Positions 15,355-24,915 of a DNA stretch of 64,000 bases are shown here, in pieces. Position numbers and translations under genes: made by a program. Below the pieces are notes generated by a model that was given only the letters and a program-made list of their open reading frames with translations, was not told the DNA's origin and did not search any database. Positions within the stretch are counted from its first letter, which is position 1. Every line of letters begins with the position of its first letter. Origin of the DNA: Candidatus Trichofilum aggregatum (lineage in GTDB: Bacteria; Chloroflexota; Anaerolineae; Promineifilales; Promineifilaceae); assembly GCA_016716885.1 (NCBI GenBank), contig JADJUV010000038.1:6609-70608 (forward strand). Direction: 5' to 3'.

Positions 15355-16530
15355 CTAGGTGAATTGTAGGAACGTGGCTTTGTCGCCGGTGAGTTCCAGG
15401 TGCAGACGTTGGGAACCATTGCGGCCGCGGACAATCCCCAGGGGTGGTATATCAATCGCCGCCAGAGGTTTGTCCAGAAAATCCTCATCGCCGCTGATGC
15501 GATGGCTGAGGCGCATCTCCCGCCGCCCGCCACAATCGGGGCAAAGGAAGGCCGTGTCGTACAGTTTGCCCATTTGTTGAAGAACGGGGGTTTCGCGGCC
15601 GCAATCCGGGCATGTCATCGCCACCACCAGTTCCAGCCCCAACTCCAATACTGCTTCTGGCCCTAACTGCTCACGCGCAATCTCCAGTAGTTCGCGGATA
15701 GTTGTACCTTCAGCCGTTACCTGGGGCAATTCCACGATGTTATCCAGCCGATTGTGGCTCATGCACTCTTCTTTGACCGGATATTCCGTGATGTAAATGT
15801 CGTTGGTCAGACCATTAATCATCAGGGCTTTGCCCGGTTGCACTTCCAGCCCATGAATCAGCTTCAACGCTTCCTGGGTCTGAAAAGCGGCCACAATGGA
15901 GGCGCTGGTGGGGGTAGTCGGTACTTTGCCCTGCAAAATATTCTGTCGGGCCAGCAGGGGGCAAGAGTAGCGCAGGTTGATCATCTGATAATCCAGGTCG
16001 GTGAGGGTGCATTCATAACAGGCCCCTTCACCGGGCCAGAAGACGCGCACGATGCCCATCAGCTCCTGAATGGCCCCATCTACCCACGGTTTGCCCACGT
16101 TCCAGCAGAACCGGTTGATGGAGAGGCGGGCTTCCCGGTTGTCCAGGCAACCAACGACGGCATCCACGTGACGGAAGACGCCCAGCCCCATGTCGGTGTT
16201 GATGTTGCCGTGCCAGGCCAGCACATTGACATCAGGATTGAGTTCTTTGACCATGTCCGCGGCCGCGTCCACCTTGCGCCGCCCCCTGTCCTTCTCGCGG
16301 AACAGGACCGACCGGCTCAAATTACTGTCTTCAATGGTGTCAAAATCGGCAATCAAAATGTTGCCAATGCCCATCAGAGCTAAGTTTTTGATGACCTCAT
16401 TGCCGAGCGCCCCCGCGCCCACCACGAGAATGGTCGCATTCCGTACCACTTCCTGCCGCCACCAACTGATATAACCAAAGGTATGATAACGATCCGTATC
16501 GGGATCGGTAATGATGATGGTGTCACTCAT
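15355..16530 (-). CDS. E1-like (ThiF/MoeB family) adenylyltransferase with C-terminal zinc ribbon
   Basis: Activates a C-terminal carboxylate by adenylation, as ThiF, MoeB and E1 enzymes do for ubiquitin-like proteins. Rossmann nucleotide loop VVGAGALGNEVIKNLAL near residue 36, acidic IADFDTIEDSNLSRS, arginine-rich REKDRGRRKVDAA, and VGCLDNREAR. CYEC and a later YSC are candidates for zinc binding and the catalytic Cys. After the domain (about residue 260) comes an extra part with CPDC...CPDC (residues about 305-330), a zinc ribbon not found in plain MoeB. 391 residues; AGGA precedes ATG 16530. No ubiquitin-like partner is evident here, so the substrate is unknown. Confidence 0.8.
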   Translation of the reverse strand: MSDTIIITDPDTDRYHTFGYISWWRQEVVRNATILVVGAGALGNEVIKNLALMGIGNILIADFDTIEDSNLSRSVLFREKDRGRRKVDAAADMVKELNPDVNVLAWHGNINTDMGLGVFRHVDAVVGCLDNREARLSINRFCWNVGKPWVDGAIQELMGIVRVFWPGEGACYECTLTDLDYQMINLRYSCPLLARQNILQGKVPTTPTSASIVAAFQTQEALKLIHGLEVQPGKALMINGLTNDIYITEYPVKEECMSHNRLDNIVELPQVTAEGTTIRELLEIAREQLGPEAVLELGLELVVAMTCPDCGRETPVLQQMGKLYDTAFLCPDCGGRREMRLSHRISGDEDFLDKPLAAIDIPPLGIVRGRNGSQRLHLELTGDKATFLQFT

Positions 16531-16680
16531 GCCGTATTCCTGTTTTGTGTTGGATGATGAACCCGACAGGCGCTAATGGGCCTGCCGGAACTGCCCTCTG
16601 TACGCTCAAGGGGGAAAAATGTTGCAGGAGTACCCGTTGCCCAAAGTGGGTCCGGGTTTTGTCTAACATCCCTGGCGGGT

Positions 16681-16728
16681 AAACAAAAACTGGTCTGCGG
16701 CCGCACACAAGCGGCCGCAGACCAGTTT
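16681..16728 (-). terminator. Intrinsic terminator whose arms contain GCGGCCGC
   Basis: An 18-bp perfect stem (16728-16711 with 16704-16687) has loop TTGTGT and is followed on the minus strand by TTGTTT. Each arm contains one GCGGCCGC palindrome. It lies 27 bp beyond the stop of the surface protein and separates it from the E1-like gene. Confidence 0.85.
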
Positions 16729-16754
16729 GTCAACGAGATACTACCATCAAAAAT

Positions 16755-18443
16755 TTAGGCTGTCCGGGAACGTCGCCAGAGGGCCACCCCTAGCAACAAG
16801 AGGGGCAACAGCCCAACCAACAATACAAGAGTGGGAACGGTCGCGGCCGCGCCAACAGCCGTCAGCGTAACATCCGTGGGTTGAGCCGTCACCGTCGCCG
16901 TCCCATTGGCCGACGCCGTATTGCCCCGATCATCATCCGCTGTCCAGGTCGCCGAGTTCACCACCGTCTGAGAGATAAATACCGTTACCGTTATGAAGTA
17001 GGTATCACCTGGCGCTAACAACTGCGCCACACCTGGTAAGATCGTTCCTAGCTGATCATCCACCAGTGTGTGGGTGGTGAAGGTGACATTGCCTGTGTTT
17101 TCGACGGCGTAGCAATAGGTCACATCCGCACCACCAATGGGAAGTGACACACTGTTGGTCGTGGCGCAGGTTGAAGCATCCAGGCCAACAGTTTTTGTAA
17201 AGACGATAGAGGGTGCGGGCGGAATCGTTACGGTCACGGTAGCTACATCCGTTGCCGTCACCACATCCGTGGGGCCGGGGTTATACGCCGTCCAGAGAGC
17301 AGTGTTTATCGTATTGACAGTCACGGGAACCGAAGCAGTCAAGAAGGCACTTGCTCCTGGCGCTAACTGATACGGGAAATTGGTGAGTATTGACCCTAGC
17401 TCACTATCGGCTAGATCATGTAAGGTCAAAGTGATGTTGCCAGTATTGAAAATGGTGTAGCAATACGCGACGGTGGATCCGGCTACAACCGTAATTTCAT
17501 CCGTAGCCGCACAAGCGTTAAGATCCGTACCAACTGTTTTATCTAAAGTAATAGCTGGCAAGCCTTGGGGAAACCAGGCACCCGCTGAGAAAGTTTCCGC
17601 GGTTGCCCAGGGTGTATTCAGGGTTCCCACGTAAGAATTGGTTCCAAAATCATAAACGTGGATCGCCGGGCCAGGATCGTCCTCGATCAGATAGGCCCGA
17701 CCATCATCACCGACTGCCAACCCATCAATATCCGTTTCGCCTGCCGGATAGGGGGCAACAAATGTCACCGTACCATCCAGGGCAATTTGTACCAGGCCGC
17801 GCCCTCCGCCGGGAAGCGTCGCGGTGTCATTGGTTGCATATAAAACCCCTGATGGGCTAAAAGCCATCCCACCAATATCAATGTTGGCTGTAGGCACGGA
17901 GTAAGGAGCCACAAAAGTGGCTACGGCGGTGGTGGGGTTAATGGTATACAGCCCTTCGGTGCCGATGTTGCGTGTTGACCAGAACGTGCCGTTATAGTAA
18001 GCCAACGCCACCATGGACAATGTGGTTCCCCCCGGATCGGTGATCGTACCGATTAGCGTAGGGGTTCCACCTGAGGCAGGCCACGAATAGAGTTGACTCC
18101 CAGAAACAATATAAACGGTATTGTTGGTCGGATCATAAGCCAACCCCCAAGCCTGCGCGCCAGTAAAAAGCTGAACAGATGCGTTTGTTACCGGATCAAT
18201 TTCATAAGCGCCAATAGCGGTATCATCAACTCCGGCAATCAATGGGTAAGTAAGGCCCGCCATGTAACTGGAAAATGGATTACTGGGTAACGGGTTAGTT
18301 CCTGCTTCAGCCGACAAGGCTAAACTCTGTTCGAGTAGCGTTTCCGCATCTTCTCCATTGCCCCCTTGTGCCAATGCCATTGAGACAGAAACTAGACTTA
18401 GTCCAATCAGGGCACAGATTGCCATCAACCAAAAACGTTTCAT
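16755..18443 (-). CDS. Cell-surface protein with beta-propeller, DUF11-like repeats and C-terminal anchor
   Basis: 562 residues. Signal peptide (MKRFWLMAICALIGLSLVSV), then a propeller-like region of YVTN/NHL type (QAWGLAYDPTNNTVYIVSG, IGGMAFSPSGVLYATND, DIDGLAVGDDGRAYLIED) to about residue 300. Two DUF11/CARDB-like beta-sandwich repeats follow (ITLDKTVGTDLNAC and IVFTKTVGLDASTC), each with a Cys pair. The end is a hydrophobic helix plus basic tail (LLLGVALWRRSRTA), a membrane anchor. AAGGAGG lies 7 nt before ATG 18443. It has its own promoter and terminator, so it is monocistronic. Confidence 0.85.
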   Translation of the reverse strand: MKRFWLMAICALIGLSLVSVSMALAQGGNGEDAETLLEQSLALSAEAGTNPLPSNPFSSYMAGLTYPLIAGVDDTAIGAYEIDPVTNASVQLFTGAQAWGLAYDPTNNTVYIVSGSQLYSWPASGGTPTLIGTITDPGGTTLSMVALAYYNGTFWSTRNIGTEGLYTINPTTAVATFVAPYSVPTANIDIGGMAFSPSGVLYATNDTATLPGGGRGLVQIALDGTVTFVAPYPAGETDIDGLAVGDDGRAYLIEDDPGPAIHVYDFGTNSYVGTLNTPWATAETFSAGAWFPQGLPAITLDKTVGTDLNACAATDEITVVAGSTVAYCYTIFNTGNITLTLHDLADSELGSILTNFPYQLAPGASAFLTASVPVTVNTINTALWTAYNPGPTDVVTATDVATVTVTIPPAPSIVFTKTVGLDASTCATTNSVSLPIGGADVTYCYAVENTGNVTFTTHTLVDDQLGTILPGVAQLLAPGDTYFITVTVFISQTVVNSATWTADDDRGNTASANGTATVTAQPTDVTLTAVGAAATVPTLVLLVGLLPLLLLGVALWRRSRTA

Positions 18444-18512
18444 GATTTTCCTCCTTATTGATTCAACCGTAGAACTTACTAAACCAGGCAGGTACTACAG
18501 TACTACTGTTTT

Positions 18513-18542
18513 AGTATAAGGGAAACTTGTATGTCTGAACAA
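18513..18542 (-). promoter_or_regulatory. Promoter of the surface-protein gene
   Basis: Minus strand TTGTTC (18542-18537), 18-bp spacer, TATACT (18518-18513). A direct repeat of GTAGTAC follows just downstream. About 70 nt of leader precede the ATG at 18443. Confidence 0.55.
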
Positions 18543-18712
18543 TAGTGGAAAATAATTTCTCGTGGGCACGCGCCACTTTTGTGGATACGAAGTGACACGG
18601 TTGGGCAACCGGTCACAGCTATTCTCTGGTCGTCCACAGATTTGATGCACACCAAATTAACGAGGTGAGTCAGAGTTGTGACTGACCAACTGGTGGTTAT
18701 AAACCATCAGAT

Positions 18713-19396
18713 TTATTTCTGGCGCAAGCGAGTGGCAGGGGCGGAAATGAACTTCTGGGTGACGACCAATGCCCCATCCGGGTTGTAGGCGATGCCGATG
18801 CCGATGTGGGTCCAGACGGGGTTGAGCAGGTTGCCCCGGTGGTTGGTCAGGCTGCGGGGCTGGTTCATAAAGGCGTTGTGGATGTCGTACACGCCTTGCT
18901 GGGTGTGGCTGGATTCGCCATAGACAATGCCGATGTTTTCGCCACAAGCCACATAGCTGATGCCCTGTCGCTCAATGCGCTGGGCTGAGCTGAAACCATC
19001 GGGGGTGATGTGCGAGACATATTGGCGGCGGAGCATATCGGCAGAGTGGCCTCTGGCAACAGCGGCCAGGCCATCGTGCCAACGGAGTTTTGTTGTACCC
19101 AACCAGCCGGGCAAGGCATTAGTGCGGGCCTCATTGACCAGGACAAACATGATTTGTTCCAGGGTAGTGATCTGGTCGGTAGGGCGAAAGTCTGGCTCCC
19201 GGGCTTTTAGATCATCCAGGGTAATGGTCAGGATGGTGCTGGAAGGGCGCGGGGGTGGTGAAACATGAGCGATGTCATCACCGGTGATGACGAGTTTGTC
19301 ATTGATGGTGAGAACGCCAGGAGTGTGCGGCCGCGAACGCGCCAGCTTCGTCGCCCTTTCCAAATCTTCTTCCGTCAATTGCAACCAATCTTCCAT
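18713..19396 (-). CDS. CAP (SCP/PR-1-like) domain protein
   Basis: 227 residues with a CAP domain from about residue 80: LVNEARTNAL, GHSADMLRRQYVSH, ACGENIG, and NHRGNLLNPVWTHIGIGIAYN carry the usual His/Glu cavity residues. There is no signal peptide, unlike most bacterial CAP proteins. The N-terminal 75 residues hold three short similar motifs (LTEEDLERA, ITGDDIAHV, ITLDDLKAR) separated by Pro-rich sequence; the neighbouring unknown protein has related motifs. Function of bacterial CAP domains is mostly unknown. Located between the surface protein and the unknown protein on the same strand. Confidence 0.85.
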   Translation of the reverse strand: MEDWLQLTEEDLERATKLARSRPHTPGVLTINDKLVITGDDIAHVSPPPRPSSTILTITLDDLKAREPDFRPTDQITTLEQIMFVLVNEARTNALPGWLGTTKLRWHDGLAAVARGHSADMLRRQYVSHITPDGFSSAQRIERQGISYVACGENIGIVYGESSHTQQGVYDIHNAFMNQPRSLTNHRGNLLNPVWTHIGIGIAYNPDGALVVTQKFISAPATRLRQK

Positions 19397-19452
19397 GGGG
19401 GAATTATGAAGGATGAATTATGAAAGCGTGCCCCTATTCATAATTCATCCTT

Positions 19453-20670
19453 TTATTGGGTTAGTCGGCGATAAAACGGTAGAGCAAACTCGGTCCGGTC
19501 AGCGTTCAGGGTGATGGATTTACGTTCCGTTTCGCCGCTGTGTTCACGGGGCCAGGTCACGTCTATATCGTAGGTCAGACCGCTGGTCAGGCGCACGGGC
19601 AGTTCACACAGGAATTTGCCGTTGCGGTCAGTCGTGCCCGCCACATAACTGCGAATAGCCGGGCAGGTCACGCGTATTTGTAGGCCATACAGCCCCGGTC
19701 CATCCGGGTACTCTTGCACCATTACGCGCAGTTTTGTCGTTTTCATCGGCTCATTGCGGAACATCTGCCGAAAAGCTACGGTCAGGCTGGGTTTGGGTTC
19801 TACGGCTGAGTTGGGCATGATGACGGCCGAAGCGGGTAGGGGGCTAGGCGGCCGCGAACTTTCTACCTGCTCCCGGCTAATCGTAATCGGTGGCATTCGG
19901 GTGGGCGGGTTAGGTGTTGGTTCCACTTCTTCCCGCGAGATGACGATGGGTGCGCCACGATTTACGGTGGGTGGTGCAGATATCGTAGGCGGTGTGGGCG
20001 GTTCTGCCGGGTTGACCTGCAAGGTTTCGCGGGCCACTTCGGGGTAACGCACCGGGATGGGTGGGCGGTAATAGGGTGGCAACGGGGCGATGGTTTCTTG
20101 GGCCGGGGGCATGGTTTCGAGCGTCGGTGAGAAAGCACCCCCAGGGTGATATTCCAGCTTTTTGGCTAGTTTATCCCGTTCGGTAGCTCCCCGTTGCACC
20201 TGTTGGCGAATGAAGGCCATGACCCGGCTGAGAATTTGCCCGGCGGGGCTATCCGGCAGGGGGGGAGAGGATGGGTCTAGCTGGTCAAGGAAGTAACCCC
20301 GTTTCCAGGCGAACGCGGCCGCGGACAACAACAACCATTCGATAGGGGTGGGGTTTGCGGCCGCGGTACTCGCCACCACTAACGCTTCCACCTCTTTCTC
20401 CCCCGCCAGTTCCGCTCCAGTGAGCAGGTCGTACAACGCCAGACGCAGGGATAGGGGTGTCTCCATTAACCGTTGAAAGCTATGCCAGGTTGGTTCATCC
20501 AGCACATTGGCTGTCTGAAGCACCGCACGGGCACGGGATTCAGTAAATCGGACTTCGCTATCTGAGGGGTTTAGATCAGACAAGAGCCAGGTCGCTAAAC
20601 GGCTGGCAAAGGTGGTCAGTTGGGGGAGATTTTCCAGGGATTGAATGAGCTTAATTGCTTGTGGTTGCAT
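19453..20670 (-). CDS. Unknown protein: helical N-terminus, Pro-rich middle, Ig-like C-terminus
   Basis: About 405 residues, not recognised. Residues 1-190 are mostly helical without membrane segments. Residues about 190-305 are Pro-rich and contain a repeated motif, VISREEVEPTPNPP and ITISREQVESSRPP. The last 100 residues (LRVMVQEYPDGPGLYG, GTTDRNGKFLCELPV, YDIDVTWPREHSGE) look like a carboxypeptidase-regulatory or Ig-like beta-sandwich. ATG 20670 is preferred (GGAG 6 nt upstream). It lies downstream of the dynamin-like gene but after a strong terminator. Confidence 0.7.
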   Translation of the reverse strand: MQPQAIKLIQSLENLPQLTTFASRLATWLLSDLNPSDSEVRFTESRARAVLQTANVLDEPTWHSFQRLMETPLSLRLALYDLLTGAELAGEKEVEALVVASTAAANPTPIEWLLLSAAAFAWKRGYFLDQLDPSSPPLPDSPAGQILSRVMAFIRQQVQRGATERDKLAKKLEYHPGGAFSPTLETMPPAQETIAPLPPYYRPPIPVRYPEVARETLQVNPAEPPTPPTISAPPTVNRGAPIVISREEVEPTPNPPTRMPPITISREQVESSRPPSPLPASAVIMPNSAVEPKPSLTVAFRQMFRNEPMKTTKLRVMVQEYPDGPGLYGLQIRVTCPAIRSYVAGTTDRNGKFLCELPVRLTSGLTYDIDVTWPREHSGETERKSITLNADRTEFALPFYRRLTQ

Positions 20671-20834
20671 GGGCAACTCCGGGATGAGATACATGATGCG
20701 TAATGCTTGAGTGCTTGAGGGCAGGATGCGTGTTGGGCCAAATGAAGCCCGTGCACCAACATCTGTGTTCCCACAATGACCCCATTACGCAACCTTGTTT
20801 ACAAAGTCGCAAATTGACATTGAGCAGAGCAACG

Positions 20835-20867
20835 AAAAAGGCGACTCAGGATTAGAGTCGCCTTTTT
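20835..20867 (-). terminator. Terminator of the dynamin-like gene
   Basis: AAAAAGGCGACTC and GAGTCGCCTTTTT form a perfect 13-bp stem with a 7-nt loop, with U tracts on both strands. It lies 44 bp past the dynamin-like gene stop. The GAGTTCCTAT repeat (20873-20910) separates them. Confidence 0.9.
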
Positions 20868-20910
20868 GTTAAGTTCCTATGAGTTCCCAGAGTTCCTATG
20901 AGTTCCTACC

Positions 20911-23580
20911 TCACACTGGCAAACCCAACTCCAGTTTGTGTAAACCATCCCACACCCGCATCAACTCTTCCAGGTCAGAGATGGATTCCAGGTCTACTTC
21001 CATCGCTTTGCGGAGTTCGGGGCGGTGCATGTTGCGGTCATGTTGCCGGAGCATCGGTTTGACGATGTGGTTGTTAAAGTCGCGCTCGGCTTTGGTGGCT
21101 TCAAGCCAGAAGAGGCGGCGCAGACGGGGTAGTAAATCATCATCGCTGAACAGGTCGTTGAGGATTTCGCTGAATACTTTGTTGGTCTTGGCGGCGATGC
21201 TGTCCAGTTTTTCGGCGTAGCTGGCTTCCACATCTTCGTAAACCGGTGTGGTGGGCGCGGCCGCGTTGCTCTCACCAGGAAAGTTAATGGTGAAATCATT
21301 GGCGGACTGGCTGGGGGCCGCTTGATCAAGAATATTGATAACCAGATCGTCTTCGGCGACAGGCGCGGGGGCCGCGGCCGCGTTCCTGGCCCGTTCTTGA
21401 CCCGCACTATCCACAATCGCCTGAGCCTGGGAAACAACCTCATGTTTCACCCGCTCGACCCCGTGCAAAGCCATATCCAACAGGCGTTCGTTGTCCGCCA
21501 ACGGTAATTCCCGTTCACCAGCATCCAGCCGATAATGAATGGAGCGTTCCGGTTTCATCAGCTCGTACATGGTAGCTTGCTGGCACACCTGACGGAAGCT
21601 CTCGCTCACCCGGTTGATGATGGTTTGGTACGCTTCCTGCAAGTGCATCGGCTCAGACGCGGGCAGACTGTAGGCATATTCCTGTTGGTAAGTAGCCCGT
21701 TGCAGACGGCCTAATACTTCATGCGCTTCCAGCGTGCGTTGTAACTCATCACTGATGACATTGCCGATTTCAGGCATGAACCGGGAAACGGCGTCCTGCA
21801 TGACTAATTCCACCTGGTAAAGAATGCGTTTGATGGGAATTTCAATGCCGCTTGTGCCCCAAACCAGATTGTCGAAGGTCACGTCGCGGTCGTCCCAATG
21901 TTCTGTGCCGTAACTATCGAGCAAGTTTTCTACCTCGCGCTGGATGCTGTTGCGTACCAGATCATGTACCCCGGTCAAGGTGGGGCGGAGCATGTCGCGG
22001 AAGCGGTTGTCGCTGTTGGTGCGCTGGCTCATGTCCAGCAAAGCACCGTGGAAGGCGCGAGGCAGTTCTTTGCGTTGCCGTACCAGGACATTCTCAAAGC
22101 GACGCTCTTGCAGGCTGTCCCAACTGGTGGTGAAGGGCGGTTGCACACCCCGGCTCGACAACTGTTTTTCGTAGTAGAAGCGCAACGATTGCAGGGCATT
22201 GCGGATGCGGGTGGCGGCTTCACGTAACTGGCTCCGTACCCGTTCGGTTTTGATGAACTCGGTGAGCCGTTCGCGCAGGAGCGGGATTTCGCTGAGTTCC
22301 AAGAGCGCGGCCGCGGTGTCTGGGTGCAATGGGTCTTTAGCATCTACTGGGCCTAACTGGTCAGCAAACACCTTGGCGATACGTTCGGTTTCGCTGGAAA
22401 ACTCCTTGGGGGAATGTTCCGGGTCTTGTACGTACAAAGCAGGTGGCGCCATGACCAGGAAGTAAGGACGATTGTGGCCCCGGTCTTTGTAGCGATCCCA
22501 GTAGTTAGGTGCAATATAACGCGTGACTTCTTTAACTTCCAGTTCGCTTTCGGGCAGACCGGCATTTAGACGGTCGAAGGCCTGGCGCACGTTGCCACCA
22601 TTGATGACCAGGAAAATTTTCGCGGCCGCTTCATCCAGATCACGTCCCGTCAGCCCAAAGAGCCGGTTTTCCTTTACCCAGTTTACCGCCTGGAGCGATT
22701 TCATCTCATCCACGCGCTGACGCCCGGCATCTGTTACCAGAACGATCATCGCGTCTTCCCGCTTCATTTCTTCCAGGGTGATGGCTTCATGCAGTTTCAT
22801 GCCCGCGCCCAAACCAGGCACGTCCACAATGCGCAGATAACCATTCATCAACAGGTTACTCTGATCATTGCGGGGGTGAATGCGGAACGTAGCCGACCGA
22901 ACCAGCCGAATTTGTCGTTTTTTGTTGTGCCCTTTGTACCCATCTTCGCGTAGGTGAATCAGGGCATCCCCTTCCAAAGGTAGGGACAGTGGGGCAGGGG
23001 GGCCAGATTTGTACAAATCTTTGTGGTGGCCGTAGGTCTCAACACAGTCAATCAGGATTTCCAGATATTCATCCCGCTCGGTTTTGGCCGAATCGGCATT
23101 GCCCGCCATGATCTGTTTGATGCTTTCCTTAGCCTGTTCCCGTTCGCCATCATTGGTGATATCAAAACCATCTACCTCAGCCAATTGGCAGAGACGGCGC
23201 ACCCGTTGGGCAAACTCTTCTTTATTCCAATAGGTCAAAACCAGGGATTCCGCTTCATCGGCGTTGGCTTGCTCGATGTAAACGATGGTTCCAGTGACAG
23301 CCGTAACCGCACCGGTGGGGAGCAGGTTGCGCCCTAAGAGCGCATTAATGAGGGTGCTTTTGCCCACGCCCGTTCCCCCGAAAAAAACCAGGGTGTAGGT
23401 ACGTTGGGCCAGAATTTTTTGGGCTTCGTCAATCCCTTGTTTGGCCTGGGGCACGGCCCGAATCAGGTAATCCCGGCTGGCGTCAATGCCTTTTTGCAGT
23501 TCTACCCACTGCTCCATTTGCGCCGGGCTGATGTGGGGGAGAGTGGCTAAAGAATCACGTAATTCCTGATATTTGTCCAT
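20911..23580 (-). CDS. Dynamin-like large GTPase
   Basis: 889 residues, a bacterial dynamin-like or GTPase-effector protein probably acting on membranes. G1 FFGGTGVGKSTLINALLG (residues about 67-84), switch-I Thr in TGAVTAVTGT, G3 RIVDVPGLGAG, and possible G4 in KIFLVINGGN. The region after residue about 420 is long and helical, as in dynamin stalks. There is no clear membrane segment. I chose ATG 23580 (MDKYQELRDS); longer frames upstream run into a simple repeat (23620-23680). A purely cytosolic helical protein of this size next to CAP and surface genes could serve envelope remodelling; that is inference. Confidence 0.85.
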   Translation of the reverse strand: MDKYQELRDSLATLPHISPAQMEQWVELQKGIDASRDYLIRAVPQAKQGIDEAQKILAQRTYTLVFFGGTGVGKSTLINALLGRNLLPTGAVTAVTGTIVYIEQANADEAESLVLTYWNKEEFAQRVRRLCQLAEVDGFDITNDGEREQAKESIKQIMAGNADSAKTERDEYLEILIDCVETYGHHKDLYKSGPPAPLSLPLEGDALIHLREDGYKGHNKKRQIRLVRSATFRIHPRNDQSNLLMNGYLRIVDVPGLGAGMKLHEAITLEEMKREDAMIVLVTDAGRQRVDEMKSLQAVNWVKENRLFGLTGRDLDEAAAKIFLVINGGNVRQAFDRLNAGLPESELEVKEVTRYIAPNYWDRYKDRGHNRPYFLVMAPPALYVQDPEHSPKEFSSETERIAKVFADQLGPVDAKDPLHPDTAAALLELSEIPLLRERLTEFIKTERVRSQLREAATRIRNALQSLRFYYEKQLSSRGVQPPFTTSWDSLQERRFENVLVRQRKELPRAFHGALLDMSQRTNSDNRFRDMLRPTLTGVHDLVRNSIQREVENLLDSYGTEHWDDRDVTFDNLVWGTSGIEIPIKRILYQVELVMQDAVSRFMPEIGNVISDELQRTLEAHEVLGRLQRATYQQEYAYSLPASEPMHLQEAYQTIINRVSESFRQVCQQATMYELMKPERSIHYRLDAGERELPLADNERLLDMALHGVERVKHEVVSQAQAIVDSAGQERARNAAAAPAPVAEDDLVINILDQAAPSQSANDFTINFPGESNAAAPTTPVYEDVEASYAEKLDSIAAKTNKVFSEILNDLFSDDDLLPRLRRLFWLEATKAERDFNNHIVKPMLRQHDRNMHRPELRKAMEVDLESISDLEELMRVWDGLHKLELGLPV

Positions 23581-23791
23581 TGTTTTCCTTCCTATGGTTT
23601 GATCCACAGTAAAAAGTAGAGGGTTTAGAGCGAGAGCGAGAGCCAGCGCCTTTTCTAGCTCTAGCTCTATCCTCTCGCTTATTTGCGTCAGGTGATGTGC
23701 TCCTGTCCGGCAAAATACATGCACATTACGAGGTGCTCCGGCAAAGGTTGCACAAGACCCCCTATCAAGTTTGGGAACTGTTTTGCATTCC

Positions 23792-23819
23792 TTGCCTCAG
23801 ATCGGCCACATGTTATACT
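23792..23819 (+). promoter_or_regulatory. Promoter of the betaine-type binding protein gene
   Basis: TTGCCT (23792-23797), 16-bp spacer, TATACT (23814-23819), about 50 nt before the start codon. Confidence 0.5.
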
Positions 23820-23875
23820 GAAACCCGTTGGGATATTTGCCCATCTGTTTTCAGTTAATTCAAGGAGAAGAACCC

Positions 23876-24898
23876 ATGCAAAAGTCAAAATTAGCTTTGT
23901 TGTTGGCGTTGATGCTTACGTTGCTCTTGGTCGCTTGTGGCGGTCAAGAGAATACGACTGATACGGCTAATAACAATGATGGTGGTGCTAACAGTAACAC
24001 TACCGAGAGCAATGAAGAAACAGGTGAAGAGAGTGGTGACAAGCCAACCATTACCCTTATTCAGAATACCTGGCCTGCTTCTGAATTAAACGTCAATGTG
24101 GCTAAGATAATTCTGGAGCAGGAGTTAGGCTATACGGTCGAACTTGTTACTCTGGATGAAGGTGTACAGTGGACGACCTTAGCTTCTGGGGATGCGGATG
24201 CCAGCCTGGAAATATGGCCTTCTGGTCATGGGGCTAACATTGCCCAGTATATCACGGATCAGAAAGTGGTAGAAGATGGGGGAGCGTTGGGGCCGGTTGG
24301 TGAGATTGGCTGGTTTATCCCTACCTATATGCTTGAAGCGAATCCGGAATTGGCGACCTGGGAAGGTTTTCAGAGTGCCGAAATAGGAACTTTGTTCGCC
24401 ACCGCGGAGACCGGTGAATTGGGGGCCTTCCTGGCTGGTTCACCGGGTTGGACGCAGTATGATGAACAAATTATTGCCAATTTGGGGTTGCCATTCCAGG
24501 TGATTACCACCGGGTCGGAAGAGGCGTTGTTGGCGGCGGTCGCGGCCGCGTACGAGCGCCAAGACCCTGTTCTCTTCTACTTCTACAGTCCCCACGCCGT
24601 TTTCAGTAAATTTGACCTGACCCAGGTTGAATTGCCAGCCTACAGCGATGATTGTTATGCCCAAATCGACGCGGGTGGCGTGGATTGTGCTTATCCCGAC
24701 GATGTGCTCATGAAAATTTTCTCCACCGATTTGCAAGGCAAGTCACCGGAAGTTCACACTTTCCTGCAAAACTTCAACTACACCAATGCCGATCAAATTG
24801 AAATGTTGGGGATGGTTGAAGGTGGCAGTACCATTGCTGAAGCGGCACAGGCCTGGGTAGATGCTCACGGTGATGTGTGGGCCACTTGGCTCCCGTAG
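23876..24898 (+). CDS. Glycine betaine/choline-type ABC substrate-binding lipoprotein
   Basis: 340 residues. MQKSKLALLLALMLTLLLVAC is a lipoprotein signal with lipobox LVAC, followed by an Asn/Thr-rich tether of about 45 residues. The mature domain matches OpuAC-type binding proteins (VNVAKIILEQELGYTVE, DASLEIWPSGH, GWFIPTYM, DPVLFYFYSPHAVF), with several Trp/Tyr that could form an aromatic cage for a quaternary ammonium. ATG 23876 has AAGGAG upstream. No permease or ATPase adjoins it, so it would have to serve components encoded elsewhere. Confidence 0.85.
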   Translation: MQKSKLALLLALMLTLLLVACGGQENTTDTANNNDGGANSNTTESNEETGEESGDKPTITLIQNTWPASELNVNVAKIILEQELGYTVELVTLDEGVQWTTLASGDADASLEIWPSGHGANIAQYITDQKVVEDGGALGPVGEIGWFIPTYMLEANPELATWEGFQSAEIGTLFATAETGELGAFLAGSPGWTQYDEQIIANLGLPFQVITTGSEEALLAAVAAAYERQDPVLFYFYSPHAVFSKFDLTQVELPAYSDDCYAQIDAGGVDCAYPDDVLMKIFSTDLQGKSPEVHTFLQNFNYTNADQIEMLGMVEGGSTIAEAAQAWVDAHGDVWATWLP

Positions 24899-24915
24899 AA
24901 TAATAGACCTCTTGG

